A DNA stretch of 64,000 nt from Nitrospira tepida (GTDB taxonomy: Bacteria > Nitrospirota > Nitrospiria > Nitrospirales > Nitrospiraceae), in assembly GCF_947241125.1 (NCBI RefSeq), contig NZ_OX365700.1:4188461-4252460 (forward strand). Direction: 5' to 3'. This document shows, piece after piece, positions 19,805 through 28,439 of this stretch. The notes under the pieces are model-generated. The model saw only the letters and a list, made by a program, of their open reading frames with translations, was not told where the DNA came from and did not search any database. Position 1 is the stretch's first letter. Every line of letters starts with the position of its first letter. Position numbers and translations under genes: made by a program.

Positions 19805-20647
19805 TCAGACGAGAGCGACCTCCTGGAATCGTTGCTGGAGCAGCCGGCTGATGGGCCCGGGGCATCCGCTCCCGATGACCATCGCATCCACCGTGACGAC
19901 AGGGAGCACTTCGACCGTTGTCCCGGTGAGAAACACCTCGTCCGCCGATCGAAGCTCGTCACGCGTGACCGCCTCTTCCTTGATCGGCAGCCCCTCCTTA
20001 CGAGCCAATTCCAGCACCAGATGCCGCGTGACACCGGCCAGGATCTCGGGGCCGACGGGCGCCGTGCGGAGGCCTCCCTGTCGCACGACCATGACGTTGC
20101 TGACCGCCCCCTCGGTGATCCGTCCGCCCCGGACCAACAGAGCCTCGAACGCACCTGCCTCAAGCGCCCGCTGGCGAGCCAGCACGTTGGCCAGGAGGTT
20201 CACGCTCTTGATGTCGCACCGGCCCCAGCGAATATCATCGGCCATGACCACCGCGACTCCATTGGCCGCGAGCGCGGGATCGAGCGGGCGCATGAGCCGA
20301 AAGGTCATGATGACGGTGGGAGCCACCCGGCCGGGAAAGGCATGATCGCGCGGCGCGACGCCTCTGGTGATCTGGAGATAGACCTTGCAGTCGGGATAAG
20401 CGGCGCGCCTGATCCCTTCGTCGATCAGCGCCGGAAATTGCCGAGCGGCCTCCGGCAACGCCAGGCCGATCGCCGCCGCGCTCTGAGCCAGCCGGGCCAA
20501 GTGCGCCTCCACCTGGAACGGCCGGCCACGGTAGGTCCGGATGACTTCGTACACGCCGTCGCCGAACTGGAGGCCGCGATCTTCGACCGGCACCGTGGCG
20601 TCGGCCAGATCCATAAAGCGCCCGTTGACGTACGCTACGTCTCCCAT
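19805..20647 (-). CDS. dat: Aminotransferase class IV, D-amino-acid transaminase type
   Basis: Fold-type IV PLP enzyme. D-alanine aminotransferases supply D-glutamate or D-alanine for the cell wall. The 280 residues contain GLQFGDGVYEVIRTYRGR near residue 25, VYLQITRGVAPRDHAFP (typical of D-amino-acid transaminases rather than IlvE or PabC), the PLP lysine in CDIKSVNLLANVLA near residue 146, and LTGTTVEVLPV. Branched-chain or aminodeoxychorismate activity cannot be excluded. It starts at ATG 20647 and the transcript ends at the terminator upstream of rimP. Confidence 0.85.
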   Translation of the reverse strand: MGDVAYVNGRFMDLADATVPVEDRGLQFGDGVYEVIRTYRGRPFQVEAHLARLAQSAAAIGLALPEAARQFPALIDEGIRRAAYPDCKVYLQITRGVAPRDHAFPGRVAPTVIMTFRLMRPLDPALAANGVAVVMADDIRWGRCDIKSVNLLANVLARQRALEAGAFEALLVRGGRITEGAVSNVMVVRQGGLRTAPVGPEILAGVTRHLVLELARKEGLPIKEEAVTRDELRSADEVFLTGTTVEVLPVVTVDAMVIGSGCPGPISRLLQQRFQEVALV

Positions 20648-20667
20648 GCCCTCATCCCTTGTACGCC

Positions 20668-21015
20668 TTACGGTCGGCCGGCCACGCGGATCACAAACAC
20701 GCGGCGGTCTTCAGCAGTGAATTTCCATCCCATCCGCTTCTCAAACACGAGCCGGTGCCGGCCTTCCTTCACGGCCTGAAATTCGAACGTTCGACGCCCG
20801 GTGTCCACGGCATTGTTGCCGGCAATGCGCAGATAGTCGTCGTTGAGCAGCGCCAGCGCCATCCGATCATAAGCCGGCACCCACAGCTCCCCTCTGGTCC
20901 GGTCTTCCCAAAGGTGGATCGTGAACGAATGTTGAATGACGGTGTCGATGACCCGTCCCTCGGCTTCTTGTTCTCCATAATACGCCGTTCCCTGTGCCTG
21001 TTCCGTAGCCGTCAT
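20668..21015 (-). CDS. Chagasin-like (I42 family) protease-inhibitor-fold protein
   Basis: A 115-residue protein matching the chagasin pattern by eye: a beta segment HSFTIHLWEDRTRGELW (equivalent to the EN-TTGY-W loop), an ALALLNDDYL segment, and GRRTFEFQAVKEGRHRLVFEKRMGW (the F-x-A-x-G-x-L-x-R-W region). Family members inhibit papain-like cysteine peptidases. The canonical NPTTG loop is altered to DRTRG, so inhibition is uncertain. No signal peptide is visible, so it would be cytoplasmic. ATG 21015 is preferred. A GTG two codons upstream is possible. It sits 20 bases upstream of dat on the same strand. Confidence 0.6.
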   Translation of the reverse strand: MTATEQAQGTAYYGEQEAEGRVIDTVIQHSFTIHLWEDRTRGELWVPAYDRMALALLNDDYLRIAGNNAVDTGRRTFEFQAVKEGRHRLVFEKRMGWKFTAEDRRVFVIRVAGRP

Positions 21016-21141
21016 GCCCACCTGCCCGTTCTTTCGATCGCGTCCCTCTATTCGACGTTACTCTCACGGGACCGGTCTCCGCTCAGCGTCCTGCCCTACT
21101 CCGCTCCGTCATTGTCCGGCAGGCAGACATTGCTTGGCCCG

Positions 21142-21468
21142 TCAGGCTTTTCGCCGCCCGCCGATGAGAATGGTTTCCCCTTCGATCCGCACGTCATAAC
21201 TGGCCACACAATACCCGCCTCCGTCCGTCCCCTGACCGTTTCGAAGGTCGAACGCCAGATCGTGCCAGGGACAGGAGACGATGCAGCCCTTTACACGGCC
21301 CTCATGCAACGGTCCCCCCTCATGGGGGCAGGCATCGTGAATGGCGTAAAATCTGCCCTGCACGTTGAAAATGGCGACCGGTTTGTTCCGGATGGTCACC
21401 AGTTTGCTGCCGCCCGCGGGGATCTCCGCCACTCGCGCGGCCGCTTCGTACTGCTCAGTGCCTTCCAT
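21142..21468 (-). CDS. Rieske [2Fe-2S] domain protein
   Basis: A 108-residue soluble Rieske ferredoxin-like protein. The two ligand boxes are DACPHEGGPL (Cys-x-His) and VSCPWHDLAFD (Cys-x2-His), about 18 residues apart, as in NirD and dioxygenase ferredoxins. The tail is ordinary, with no transmembrane helix or Tat signal, so it is a cytoplasmic electron carrier or redox subunit. Its partner is unknown, as no oxygenase or nitrite reductase large subunit is nearby. ATG 21468 is family-consistent. Confidence 0.88.
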   Translation of the reverse strand: MEGTEQYEAAARVAEIPAGGSKLVTIRNKPVAIFNVQGRFYAIHDACPHEGGPLHEGRVKGCIVSCPWHDLAFDLRNGQGTDGGGYCVASYDVRIEGETILIGGRRKA

Positions 21469-21533
21469 ATCCCAACCGTCCCTTCATTCGTCCCAATCGA
21501 CCGCGACCTCGCGCTCGTCGCCACAGTACCACG

Positions 21534-22025
21534 TCACATGACCAACGTAAACTTCAAGTCCGTCCCGACCGTGACGCCCTCCTCGCGGACAAAGCCGGCC
21601 TTGGTTTGCAGGACGTACCGGGCATCGCTCGGCGGAGGCCCATATCGCGGGCAGGGATCTTGATTGCACGGGGGCACGTCGGCCGCCAGATGGACCACGT
21701 GCCGGCTCTCGTCCAGCCAGATGATATCGACCGGAAATCGGAAGGCCTTCGTCCACAGCGTATGCCGGCCCGAGGATTCGAAAATGTAGAGCATGGCGCC
21801 GTTGGGCGGCAAGGTCTCTCGAAATGCCAGACCGAACAGGAGCTTTTCCGGCGTATTGGCCACCTCTCCCTCAAGTTGGCGCCCGCTTGGAAACGTGATG
21901 AGAATCGTCTCCGTCTCTTTCTGAGAGGAGAAAAAGAGACTGAACGACATCAGCAGAATCGCCAACAGGATCAGCATGACGATCCGCTGTCGCTTCGGCT
22001 GCGGCGTCTCCGACGCAGACCCCAT
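21534..22025 (-). CDS. DUF192 family membrane-anchored protein
   Basis: A 163-residue protein with an N-terminal transmembrane anchor (about residues 13-30, VMLILLAILLMSFSLFF) and a DUF192 domain: VANTPEKLLFGLAFRETLPPNGAMLYIF and a FPVDIIWLDESRHVVHL segment. The HTLWTKAF stretch replaces the usual FWMKNT motif. The domain contains PCNQDPCPRYGPPPSDARYVL. ATG 22025 is chosen because AAGAGGTG lies just upstream. An in-frame start at 22064 lacks an SD. DUF192 function is unknown and extracytoplasmic location is inferred. Confidence 0.8.
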   Translation of the reverse strand: MGSASETPQPKRQRIVMLILLAILLMSFSLFFSSQKETETILITFPSGRQLEGEVANTPEKLLFGLAFRETLPPNGAMLYIFESSGRHTLWTKAFRFPVDIIWLDESRHVVHLAADVPPCNQDPCPRYGPPPSDARYVLQTKAGFVREEGVTVGTDLKFTLVM

Positions 22026-22270
22026 GAACACCTCTTGGATGAATGTGACGAATTCTAGGCCCATAGACCCAGAGGCCGTTTTGCGATGGGCCTTCTGCGC
22101 GGGCCTGTTCCCGTTGACTTGGCTTTTTTTCGCAGTCTAGAATGCCACTCGCTTTTGTTGCAACTGCCGGCCACCGCCGGTTGGGTGCGGAAAGAAGCGG
22201 GCGGCGTTGGGCACGACCGTCCGATCGCAAATCGTTTCTTCAGCGAGCGTTAGAGAAGGAGGCATCGGTC

Positions 22271-22618
22271 ATGGCTCTCTTAATTACGGATGAATGCATT
22301 TCTTGCGGGGCGTGTTTGCCTGAATGCCCGAACGAAGCCATTTTTGAAACCCGCGGCGACGCGGAAAGCAAGGGCTATCACGTCGGCGACGGCCAAGGAG
22401 TCGGTGACAATATCTACGTGATCACCCACGATCGTTGCACCGAGTGCGTGGGGCATTTCGATGAGCCCCAATGCGCCGCCGTCTGTCCCGTGGACAATTG
22501 CTGCATCTCGGATCCGGCCTATCCGGAAACGACGGACGTCCTGCTCGAAAAGGCACGGACGCTGAATCCGGACAAGGAAATCGATCCCAACAAGGTGTGG
22601 AGCGGCGTCCGCAACTGA
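22271..22618 (+). CDS. Ferredoxin with two [4Fe-4S] clusters (YfhL-like)
   Basis: A 115-residue ferredoxin. The first cluster box is CISCGACLPECP (residues 9-20). The second set is in CTECVGHFDEPQCAAVCP with the 8-residue insertion between the second and third cysteines typical of Alvin/YfhL-type low-potential ferredoxins. ATG 22271 follows GAGAAGGAGGCATCGGTC with an SD at good distance. It is transcribed alone and ends at a strong terminator. The redox partner is unknown. Confidence 0.92.
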   Translation: MALLITDECISCGACLPECPNEAIFETRGDAESKGYHVGDGQGVGDNIYVITHDRCTECVGHFDEPQCAAVCPVDNCCISDPAYPETTDVLLEKARTLNPDKEIDPNKVWSGVRN

Positions 22619-22663
22619 TCGCGGCACACGACTGCCGCGGTTCCGCCCTTCGCGCAGGTCTGT

Positions 22664-22710
22664 GAAGCCCCCTATCTCGATTCATGGGATGAGGGGGCTT
22701 CGTGTTTTTC
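22664..22710 (+). terminator. Rho-independent terminator after the ferredoxin gene
   Basis: GAAGCCCCCT (22664-22673) pairs perfectly with AGGGGGCTTC (22692-22701), followed by GTGTTTTTC. It ends 92 bases after the ferredoxin start-stop unit. Confidence 0.85.
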
Positions 22711-22868
22711 CCTCCACGGCACGCTCCATGTTTTCCTTTTCTACCAGGCCGAATGCAGGGTATGATGAAATAAGTCACATGCGGAAGCGCATCTGACGTG
22801 ATCTCTCCGGCGCTTTCGCGGGGCTCGATCCTTCGAGCCAGTCCAACCCTAGCCAGGAGGCTCGTATC

Positions 22869-23204
22869 ATGCGACGCTTCTTCTTCGGACTTGCGATCGG
22901 CCTATGCCTCGCGATCGGATTCCTCCCGCAGGCCGTTGCAGGCAAACAGGACATCCCTCGCGCAATCGAATCCTTCATGCATCTGCATTACCCGCTGGCA
23001 GCCAGCTACACCTGGATCATCAACGACACGGTGCGAGAAAAGGATGAGGTGACGGTCGTTGATCTCCAGACTATCGTGATCCCCAAGGTGGGACCGGGCC
23101 CGAGAGAAGAACGGTTTCTGTTGTTGATCGTTCAGGGTCAACTTGCGGGCAGCCAATCGGTCCCGATCGACAATCCGACCCTGTGCGGAGAGCAACAGAT
23201 TTGA
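22869..23204 (+). CDS. Small exported protein of unknown function
   Basis: A 111-residue protein with a strong signal peptide (MRRFFFGLAIGLCLAIGFL, cleavage near AVAG). ATG 22869 is preceded by AGGAGGCTCGTATC. The mature part of about 85 residues has AIESFMHLHYPLAASYTWIIND and a VDLQTIVIPKVGP segment followed by a hydrophobic strand, plus one cysteine near the end. No family is recognised. It ends just before a long perfect hairpin shared with the convergent cupredoxin gene. Confidence 0.75.
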   Translation: MRRFFFGLAIGLCLAIGFLPQAVAGKQDIPRAIESFMHLHYPLAASYTWIINDTVREKDEVTVVDLQTIVIPKVGPGPREERFLLLIVQGQLAGSQSVPIDNPTLCGEQQI

Positions 23205-23213
23205 TCAAACGAC

Positions 23214-23247
23214 AACGGGGGCTCCACCGATCGGTGGAGCCCCCGTT
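23214..23247. terminator. Long perfect hairpin between convergent genes
   Basis: A 15-bp perfect stem (23214-23228 with 23233-23247) with a GATC centre lies between two convergent genes. T-tracts are weak on both sides, but position and strength fit a bidirectional terminator. Confidence 0.75.
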
Positions 23248-23299
23248 CCTGCCAGGCGGCAATCTCGAACGCGGCAGCCCCGCAATCCCCAGCTTCGGC

Positions 23300-23782
23300 C
23301 TACTTCTGAATCAGCAACTGGCCGCCCAAGTGAGCCGGATGCAGTTGGCACTTGTAGGTCAACACGGATCCGGCCGTCACGTAAGTCAGGTCGCTGGTGG
23401 GAATGCCGATGTACTTGGTTTCGCCCGGCTTCAGCACAAGCTTGACATTGAGCGTGGTCGGGGCGGAAATGTTTTCTTCTGCGGCCAAGCTGAACCCATG
23501 TTCCCCCTGGCTTTCATTGGTCACCTTGATCACCACCGGCGTCCCGGCGCGTCCCACCAGGTTGAGGATGGCGACCGGGGGATACCAGGCTTTCTTCCCG
23601 CCAATATTCTCCAAGGCGGTGAACGTCAGATCCACCGGCAATTCCTTGAACGGCTGACCGACCACCGAGCCGGTCTCAAGATCGCCGATTTCGACTCCAC
23701 CAGCCTGCAACGCGTACGCCCCGTTGACCCCGACCAACACCATCATGAGGCCGATAAAAATTGCGAGGACCTGTTTACCCAT
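23300..23782 (-). CDS. Exported cupredoxin-domain protein
   Basis: A 160-residue periplasmic protein with a signal peptide (about 1-24, ending AYALQ). The blue-copper fold is suggested by the N-terminal His ligand in GEHGFSLAAEEN, beta strands LKPGETKYIGIP, and the C-terminal ligand loop YKCQLHPAHLGGQL (Cys-x2-His-x2-His). The usual axial Met after the second His is not at its normal place, and a second His follows. A role as a small periplasmic electron carrier or copper-binding protein is inferred. ATG 23782 follows AAGGAGGTAGGTC. It is a single-gene unit. Confidence 0.82.
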   Translation of the reverse strand: MGKQVLAIFIGLMMVLVGVNGAYALQAGGVEIGDLETGSVVGQPFKELPVDLTFTALENIGGKKAWYPPVAILNLVGRAGTPVVIKVTNESQGEHGFSLAAEENISAPTTLNVKLVLKPGETKYIGIPTSDLTYVTAGSVLTYKCQLHPAHLGGQLLIQK

Positions 23783-24053
23783 GACCTACCTCCTTCACCA
23801 AGATAGTAGAATTTGGTTGTGTGGAATGACGCCTGCTCGAACCTTGGCTACCGGAATGCTTCCACGAAACCCTTCATACACGCCGTCCGTATGAGTGCTC
23901 GAAAAGACCGACCGAAACAGCGCGAGCTTATAACATGGCCATAGGAGGGAAGCAAGTAAGAATTCAGCCCAGGCTGCCCTTGCGACCATGAGCGATCACC
24001 CCCATCCTGCCGGCGAGATCCCTGCGAGGTAAATTTCAAATAGCTTCGCAAAA

Positions 24054-25622
24054 TCAATTGGTTGAACGGACAGATCCGGTCTCATCAAGCTCTCGGGCTA
24101 TCAAAAGATCATAGGGAGCATAGTCGTCGGTCAGCACAAGACCAGGCTGCCAGGGCGTCTCCCTGCGACGATCCCACAATCTGGTCGTTTCAACGGGAAG
24201 CCGTTGCTCCGCGGCCAGCCGGTTCGCCTGTCGGTGTAGGTCATCCAATGTCATCCGTTCGACCGGCGCGCCGCCGAAGAAGATCAAGTTCTCGGCTCGC
24301 GCCTGACGAGATTTCCAGGGACCCGCCACCGAGTAGGTTTCAAGCACAGGAAACGCCGAACGCAGAGTCGAGACGACCGCGCGTTCCCGCAAAAGATCGC
24401 CCCCTTCGCCGGAAGAGGCCAGGTTGACCGCGACGACGCCGTTCGGACTCAGGTGCGACTTCAGCTCGGCAAAGAATTCCCTCGTGGTCAGATGGAACGG
24501 AATCAGATGGCGCGCGAACGCATCCATCCAGATCACGTCGTACTGCGCGTCGGTGGACTGAAGGAAGGCCCGCGCGTCCTTGACATGCACGTGATGGCGC
24601 GGTCCCGGCTGATAGTCGAAATACCGTTCTGCGGCCAGCGCCACCGACGGATCCACCTCGACCGTGTCCAACTCCATTTCAGGCCAATACCGTCCCAGCC
24701 ACTTGGCGAGCGACCCTCCGCCATGGCCCAAGATCAGCCCTCGCTTGGCTTCGGGAGCCCATCCCAACGCCAACATCATCATTTGGCTGTATGGCAGGTA
24801 GAGCTGCAGCGGGTCGGCCCGCCACATCACCGCATGGAAGGTCCGATCCAGGATGAGATACCGAAACAGATCGTCGTCTCGTACCCGCACCTGTTGGTAG
24901 GGGCTATCCTCCTGATGCACGGGCGGCGGCAGCGTCGAGAGCGGATGCCAGGCAACCCAGAGGGCGGAGACCGTTGCGGCCAGGAGCAGGGTTCCGATCG
25001 CTTTGCCGGCCGCGGCCGCACGCGTCCCCCACAGGACTCCGAGCCCCACCTGGGCGACCCCGAGCCAGGCGATGAGCATGTGCGTCCCGAGCCACGACAA
25101 CAGATAAAAAGACGTCCCCCAGGTCCCGACCAGACTCCCGATCGTCGAGACCGCGATCATTCTCCCCGTATGCCGCCCGAGATGGCCCATATCCTGAATG
25201 GCCAGCCGGAGCAGGGCGGGCAAGACCCCGCTCAGCCCGAACGCCGGCGGCGCCACTAGGACAGCGGCGGCGAGACAAGGCCCCCAGCGTGGATCTTCGA
25301 TCAACGAGGAGACATGAAACAAAACCGGTTGGCCGGCGCCGGCCAGCAAGAGCGTCCATAGCCCTGCCCCCAGCAAAAGCCCGCTCAAGACGGAGCCCCC
25401 GGGATGCCGGTCGGACATCCATCCGCCGAACGCATAGCCGCTGCTCATCGCGGCCAAGACCACGCCGATGAGCGCGCCCCAGACAAACAGAGAGTTGCCG
25501 AAGACGGGGGCCAGCAGCCGGCTCCCGAGAATTTCCAGCGCCATGACAATCGCGCCGGTCAGAAACGCGGTAAAAAATAAGAACGAGAGGGGCCACTTGT
25601 GGGAGGAACCGGTGGAGGACAT
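24054..25622 (-). CDS. Membrane-fused spermidine synthase-like protein
   Basis: A 522-residue protein with two parts. Residues about 15-230 contain seven or eight hydrophobic helices, beginning FLFFTAFLTGAIVMALEILGSRLLAPVFG (split here for length), the pattern of the fused MFS/spermidine-synthase family. Residues about 245-500 form a Rossmann methyltransferase-like domain with LILGHGGGSLAKWLG near 300, LDTVEVDPSVALAA, VIWMDAFARHLIPFHLTTRE and NGVVAVNLASS. Aminopropyltransferase residues are only partly kept, so the product may not be spermidine. It starts at ATG 25622 with GGAGGAC upstream. Confidence 0.82.
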   Translation of the reverse strand: MSSTGSSHKWPLSFLFFTAFLTGAIVMALEILGSRLLAPVFGNSLFVWGALIGVVLAAMSSGYAFGGWMSDRHPGGSVLSGLLLGAGLWTLLLAGAGQPVLFHVSSLIEDPRWGPCLAAAVLVAPPAFGLSGVLPALLRLAIQDMGHLGRHTGRMIAVSTIGSLVGTWGTSFYLLSWLGTHMLIAWLGVAQVGLGVLWGTRAAAAGKAIGTLLLAATVSALWVAWHPLSTLPPPVHQEDSPYQQVRVRDDDLFRYLILDRTFHAVMWRADPLQLYLPYSQMMMLALGWAPEAKRGLILGHGGGSLAKWLGRYWPEMELDTVEVDPSVALAAERYFDYQPGPRHHVHVKDARAFLQSTDAQYDVIWMDAFARHLIPFHLTTREFFAELKSHLSPNGVVAVNLASSGEGGDLLRERAVVSTLRSAFPVLETYSVAGPWKSRQARAENLIFFGGAPVERMTLDDLHRQANRLAAEQRLPVETTRLWDRRRETPWQPGLVLTDDYAPYDLLIARELDETGSVRSTN

Positions 25623-25686
25623 GAAACGAGTCGGCGCTAAAGATCGGCGTGGGGGGGCGGAAGCGACCGCGGCTCCGCTGGCATGA

Positions 25687-26091
25687 TCAAGAACCCCAGT
25701 TCTTGAAGTAGCGGAGCAGATCGCGCACGGATACGATGCCCACGATGCGCTCCTCTTCCGTCACGGGCAGGTGCCGGATGTTGCACTCGGCCATCAGATC
25801 GCTGGCCTCATGGGCGGTACGGTCGATCTCGATGGAGATGATGGGGCTGCTCATGACGCGCCGGACCGGTTCCATGGACAGGTCCAACCGCGCAGCTATT
25901 CCACGGCGAACCAGATCCGTTTCGCTGACGATCCCTACGTACCGTCCTTGCTCGGTGACCAACAGCGCGCCGGTCTTTTCTTCGCGCATCACCACCGCGG
26001 CATCGGCGAGGGTCATGCCGGCATCGACCGTCCTCAACCGGCGATTCATCACGACCGCAAGGGGACGGGCTATTAAGCCGCTTGGCGACAT
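25687..26091 (-). CDS. Two-CBS-domain protein
   Basis: A 134-residue protein that is almost entirely a CBS pair: repeat one about 10-65 (VDAGMTLADAAVVMREEKTG, GRYVGIVSETDLVRRGIA) and repeat two about 75-130 (RTAHEASDLMAECNIRHLP, ERIVGIVSVRDLLRYF). Such modules bind adenine nucleotides and act as sensors. There is no catalytic domain. The start is ATG 26091. The 64-base gap to the downstream synthase gene allows cotranscription. The regulated partner is unknown. Confidence 0.9.
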   Translation of the reverse strand: MSPSGLIARPLAVVMNRRLRTVDAGMTLADAAVVMREEKTGALLVTEQGRYVGIVSETDLVRRGIAARLDLSMEPVRRVMSSPIISIEIDRTAHEASDLMAECNIRHLPVTEEERIVGIVSVRDLLRYFKNWGS

Positions 26092-26251
26092 GGTGGCTGA
26101 ACAATCCGAACAACCCCGGCCTCAAGGCGAGAGGATTCTAAGATCACGGGAGACCGCTGTCAACGCGGGACGTAACGGTCAAGGGGCCCGTTCCGGCGCG
26201 CCCGGTCATTCGAAGCCCCTCCGAACGAGCTTCACGCTCGGGTCTTTTTTC

Positions 26252-26280
26252 TTGTCGAGCCCCGACCCGTGCAGTATAGT
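26252..26280 (+). promoter_or_regulatory. Promoter for UDP-glucose dehydrogenase gene
   Basis: TTGTCG (26252-26257) and TATAGT (26275-26280) with a 17-base spacer, 62 bases upstream of the ATG. Matches to consensus are 4/6 and 5/6. Confidence 0.6.
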
Positions 26281-26342
26281 CATCCCGATACGCAGTCCCA
26301 CAAGCCAACCCAACCCTCGCACATGAAAAGAAGGAGTGGTCC

Positions 26343-27662
26343 ATGCACATCAGCGTGATTGGAACGGGATACGTCGGATTGGTCACGGGCGCCTGTTTCG
26401 CCGAGTTCGGTCTTTCCGTGACCTGCATGGACACCGACGCCCAACGGATCGGCAAGCTGGAGAAGGGGGTGGTGCCCTTCTATGAACCGGGCCTCACCGA
26501 ACTCGTCGCCAAGGGGATTAAAGAGAACCGCCTGACGTTCACGACCAACATCGTCAACGCCGTCGATCAGGCGCTCGTCATCTTTATCGCCGTCGGGACG
26601 CCGCCCAAAGCGGACGGCTCCGCGGACCTCTCCTATGTGGAAGAAGTGGGCAAGGGCATCGCCCGCAACATGACCGGCTACAAGGTCATCGCCACCAAAT
26701 CGACGGTGCCGGTGGGCACGGGGGAGCGCCTCCGGCAGGTCATCAAGGCCAACCAAACCAGTTCCCACCGGTTTGACATCGTCTCCAACCCGGAGTTCCT
26801 GCGGGAAGGCTCGGCGATCGAAGATTTCATGCGCCCCAACCGCATCGTCATCGGAGCCGACAGCGAGCAGGCCATGGCGATCATGAAGGACCTCTATCGG
26901 CCTCTCTACCTGATCGAGACGCCGGTCGTGATGACGGACATCCCCACGGCCGAGATGATCAAGTACGCCTCCAACGCCTTCCTGGCCACCAAGATCTCCT
27001 TCATCAACGAGATCGCGAACCTCTGCGAAAGGGTTGGCGCGAACGTGCAGGTCGTCTCGAAAGGCATGGGCCTGGACCAGCGGATCGGCTCAAAGTTTCT
27101 CCATGCGGGACCCGGCTTTGGAGGTTCCTGTTTTCCCAAGGACCTTGCGGCCCTGGTCCAGACCGGGGAACGGCACGGCTACGAGATGCAGGTGGCGGGA
27201 GCGGCGGCCCGAGTGAATGAAAAGCAGAAGTTTGCGATGGTGGAGAAGATTCGGAGCGCGATGGGGCCGCTGAAAGGCAAGACCATCGCCGTGCTCGGGC
27301 TGTCCTTCAAGCCCAACACGAATGATCTGCGGGAAGCGCCGGCCCTGACTATCATTCCCGAGCTACAGAAGGACGGCGCGACCGTGCGGGCCTACGATCC
27401 GGCCGCGCTGGAGGAGTCCTGCAAGCTGTTGCCGGGGCTCGTTCCCTGCGAGGATGCCTACCAGACGGCGGAGAATGCCGACGCCCTGGTGATTCTCACC
27501 GAATGGAATCAGTTCCGAACGCTGGAGTTCGAACGGCTGAAGACCCTGATGAAGCAGCCCCTGCTGTTTGATCTCCGCAACGTCTATGAGGCGGATCGGG
27601 TGGCCGGTTATGGCTTCCGCCATATTTCCGTCGGCCGCCTTCCCGTCGAGCCGTCCGCGTAG
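26343..27662 (+). CDS. ugd: UDP-glucose 6-dehydrogenase
   Basis: Oxidises UDP-glucose to UDP-glucuronate with two NAD+, feeding surface polysaccharide synthesis. The 439 residues include the N-terminal Rossmann motif VIGTGYVGLVTGACFAEFG, YASNAFLATKISFINEIANL near residue 205, the catalytic Cys in GPGFGGSCFPKDL near residue 262, and the C-terminal domain GLSFKPNTNDLREAP. ATG 26343 follows AAGAAGGAGTGGTCC. It is monocistronic and convergent with the HEAT cluster 33 bases away. The UDP-glucuronate epimerase at 55033-56049 could use its product. Confidence 0.96.
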   Translation: MHISVIGTGYVGLVTGACFAEFGLSVTCMDTDAQRIGKLEKGVVPFYEPGLTELVAKGIKENRLTFTTNIVNAVDQALVIFIAVGTPPKADGSADLSYVEEVGKGIARNMTGYKVIATKSTVPVGTGERLRQVIKANQTSSHRFDIVSNPEFLREGSAIEDFMRPNRIVIGADSEQAMAIMKDLYRPLYLIETPVVMTDIPTAEMIKYASNAFLATKISFINEIANLCERVGANVQVVSKGMGLDQRIGSKFLHAGPGFGGSCFPKDLAALVQTGERHGYEMQVAGAAARVNEKQKFAMVEKIRSAMGPLKGKTIAVLGLSFKPNTNDLREAPALTIIPELQKDGATVRAYDPAALEESCKLLPGLVPCEDAYQTAENADALVILTEWNQFRTLEFERLKTLMKQPLLFDLRNVYEADRVAGYGFRHISVGRLPVEPSA

Positions 27663-27695
27663 CACGACCGGCCCATTTCACCCTGTTCGCCGGCA

Positions 27696-28406
27696 TCAGG
27701 CGCTGGTGACCTTGGCTTTTTCCGCGGGCAGGTTGTCCTTCGCCTTCGGCTTGTAGCCCATCCGGTCCAGCACCTTCAGTATCCGGCTCTTGAGCCGGTC
27801 ATCCGCGTCGGCTAGAGCTGTAGCCAGCGGCTCAACCGCCGGCTTACCGATCTTGCGCATGATCTCGGTGGCCGACTGGCGCAACTCATCCTCCTCCGAC
27901 ACCAGCAGCGGGATCAAGGGCGGCACGGAGATGGCGCCCAGCTTGATCAGCGCGTCATAGGCGCGTTGCCGCACATCGCCCACCTCGTCGGTCAGCGCCT
28001 CGATCAGCGGCGGGACGGCTCTCGGCTCTCGCAGGTCTCCCAGAATTTCCACGGCGTACTTGCGGTTGAGCCAATGGGAGTCCTTGAGGTCCGCGAGCAT
28101 CGCATCGGCTTTCGCCGTGTCCGGGTCCTTCGATCGGATGCGAAAACTCTTCGCGACCCGCTTCCCTCCCTCCTCGACCACTCGAATCGTGGCCCCGTCG
28201 CCGACCTTGATCTTCTTCAGGTCCTCCAGCGCTTCTTCCGCGACCTCGAGCACCACCGTCTTGCCGTCGTAGGCCAGCAGTTCGACTTCGAGCTGTTTGG
28301 CCTCCGGATTGACGGCCACCACCTTTTCCGTGACGAGGTTGAACCCGTCCTTTTTCTCGCCGCCTTTCGGACCAATCTGAATCAAACGAGTCGGTTCGTC
28401 AGCCAT
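27696..28406 (-). CDS. HEAT-repeat protein with N-terminal beta domain (array gene 5)
   Basis: A 236-residue protein with two parts. Residues about 1-90 form a beta-rich domain (FNLVTEKVVAVNPEAKQLEV, ALEDLKKIKVGDGATIRVVE) unlike anything else in the cluster. Residues about 95-220 hold four HEAT/PBS-lyase-type repeats (NRKYAVEILGDLREPRAVPP, VRQRAYDALIKLGAISVPP). ATG 28406 is preceded by GAGGAGTGGCTCC. It has no signal peptide. It is the last and smallest of five tandem HEAT genes and the only one with an extra domain, so it may be the effector or target-binding member. That is inference. Confidence 0.85.
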   Translation of the reverse strand: MADEPTRLIQIGPKGGEKKDGFNLVTEKVVAVNPEAKQLEVELLAYDGKTVVLEVAEEALEDLKKIKVGDGATIRVVEEGGKRVAKSFRIRSKDPDTAKADAMLADLKDSHWLNRKYAVEILGDLREPRAVPPLIEALTDEVGDVRQRAYDALIKLGAISVPPLIPLLVSEEDELRQSATEIMRKIGKPAVEPLATALADADDRLKSRILKVLDRMGYKPKAKDNLPAEKAKVTSA

Positions 28407-28439
28407 GGAGCCACTCCTCTCGCACACCAAGCCGTGCGG

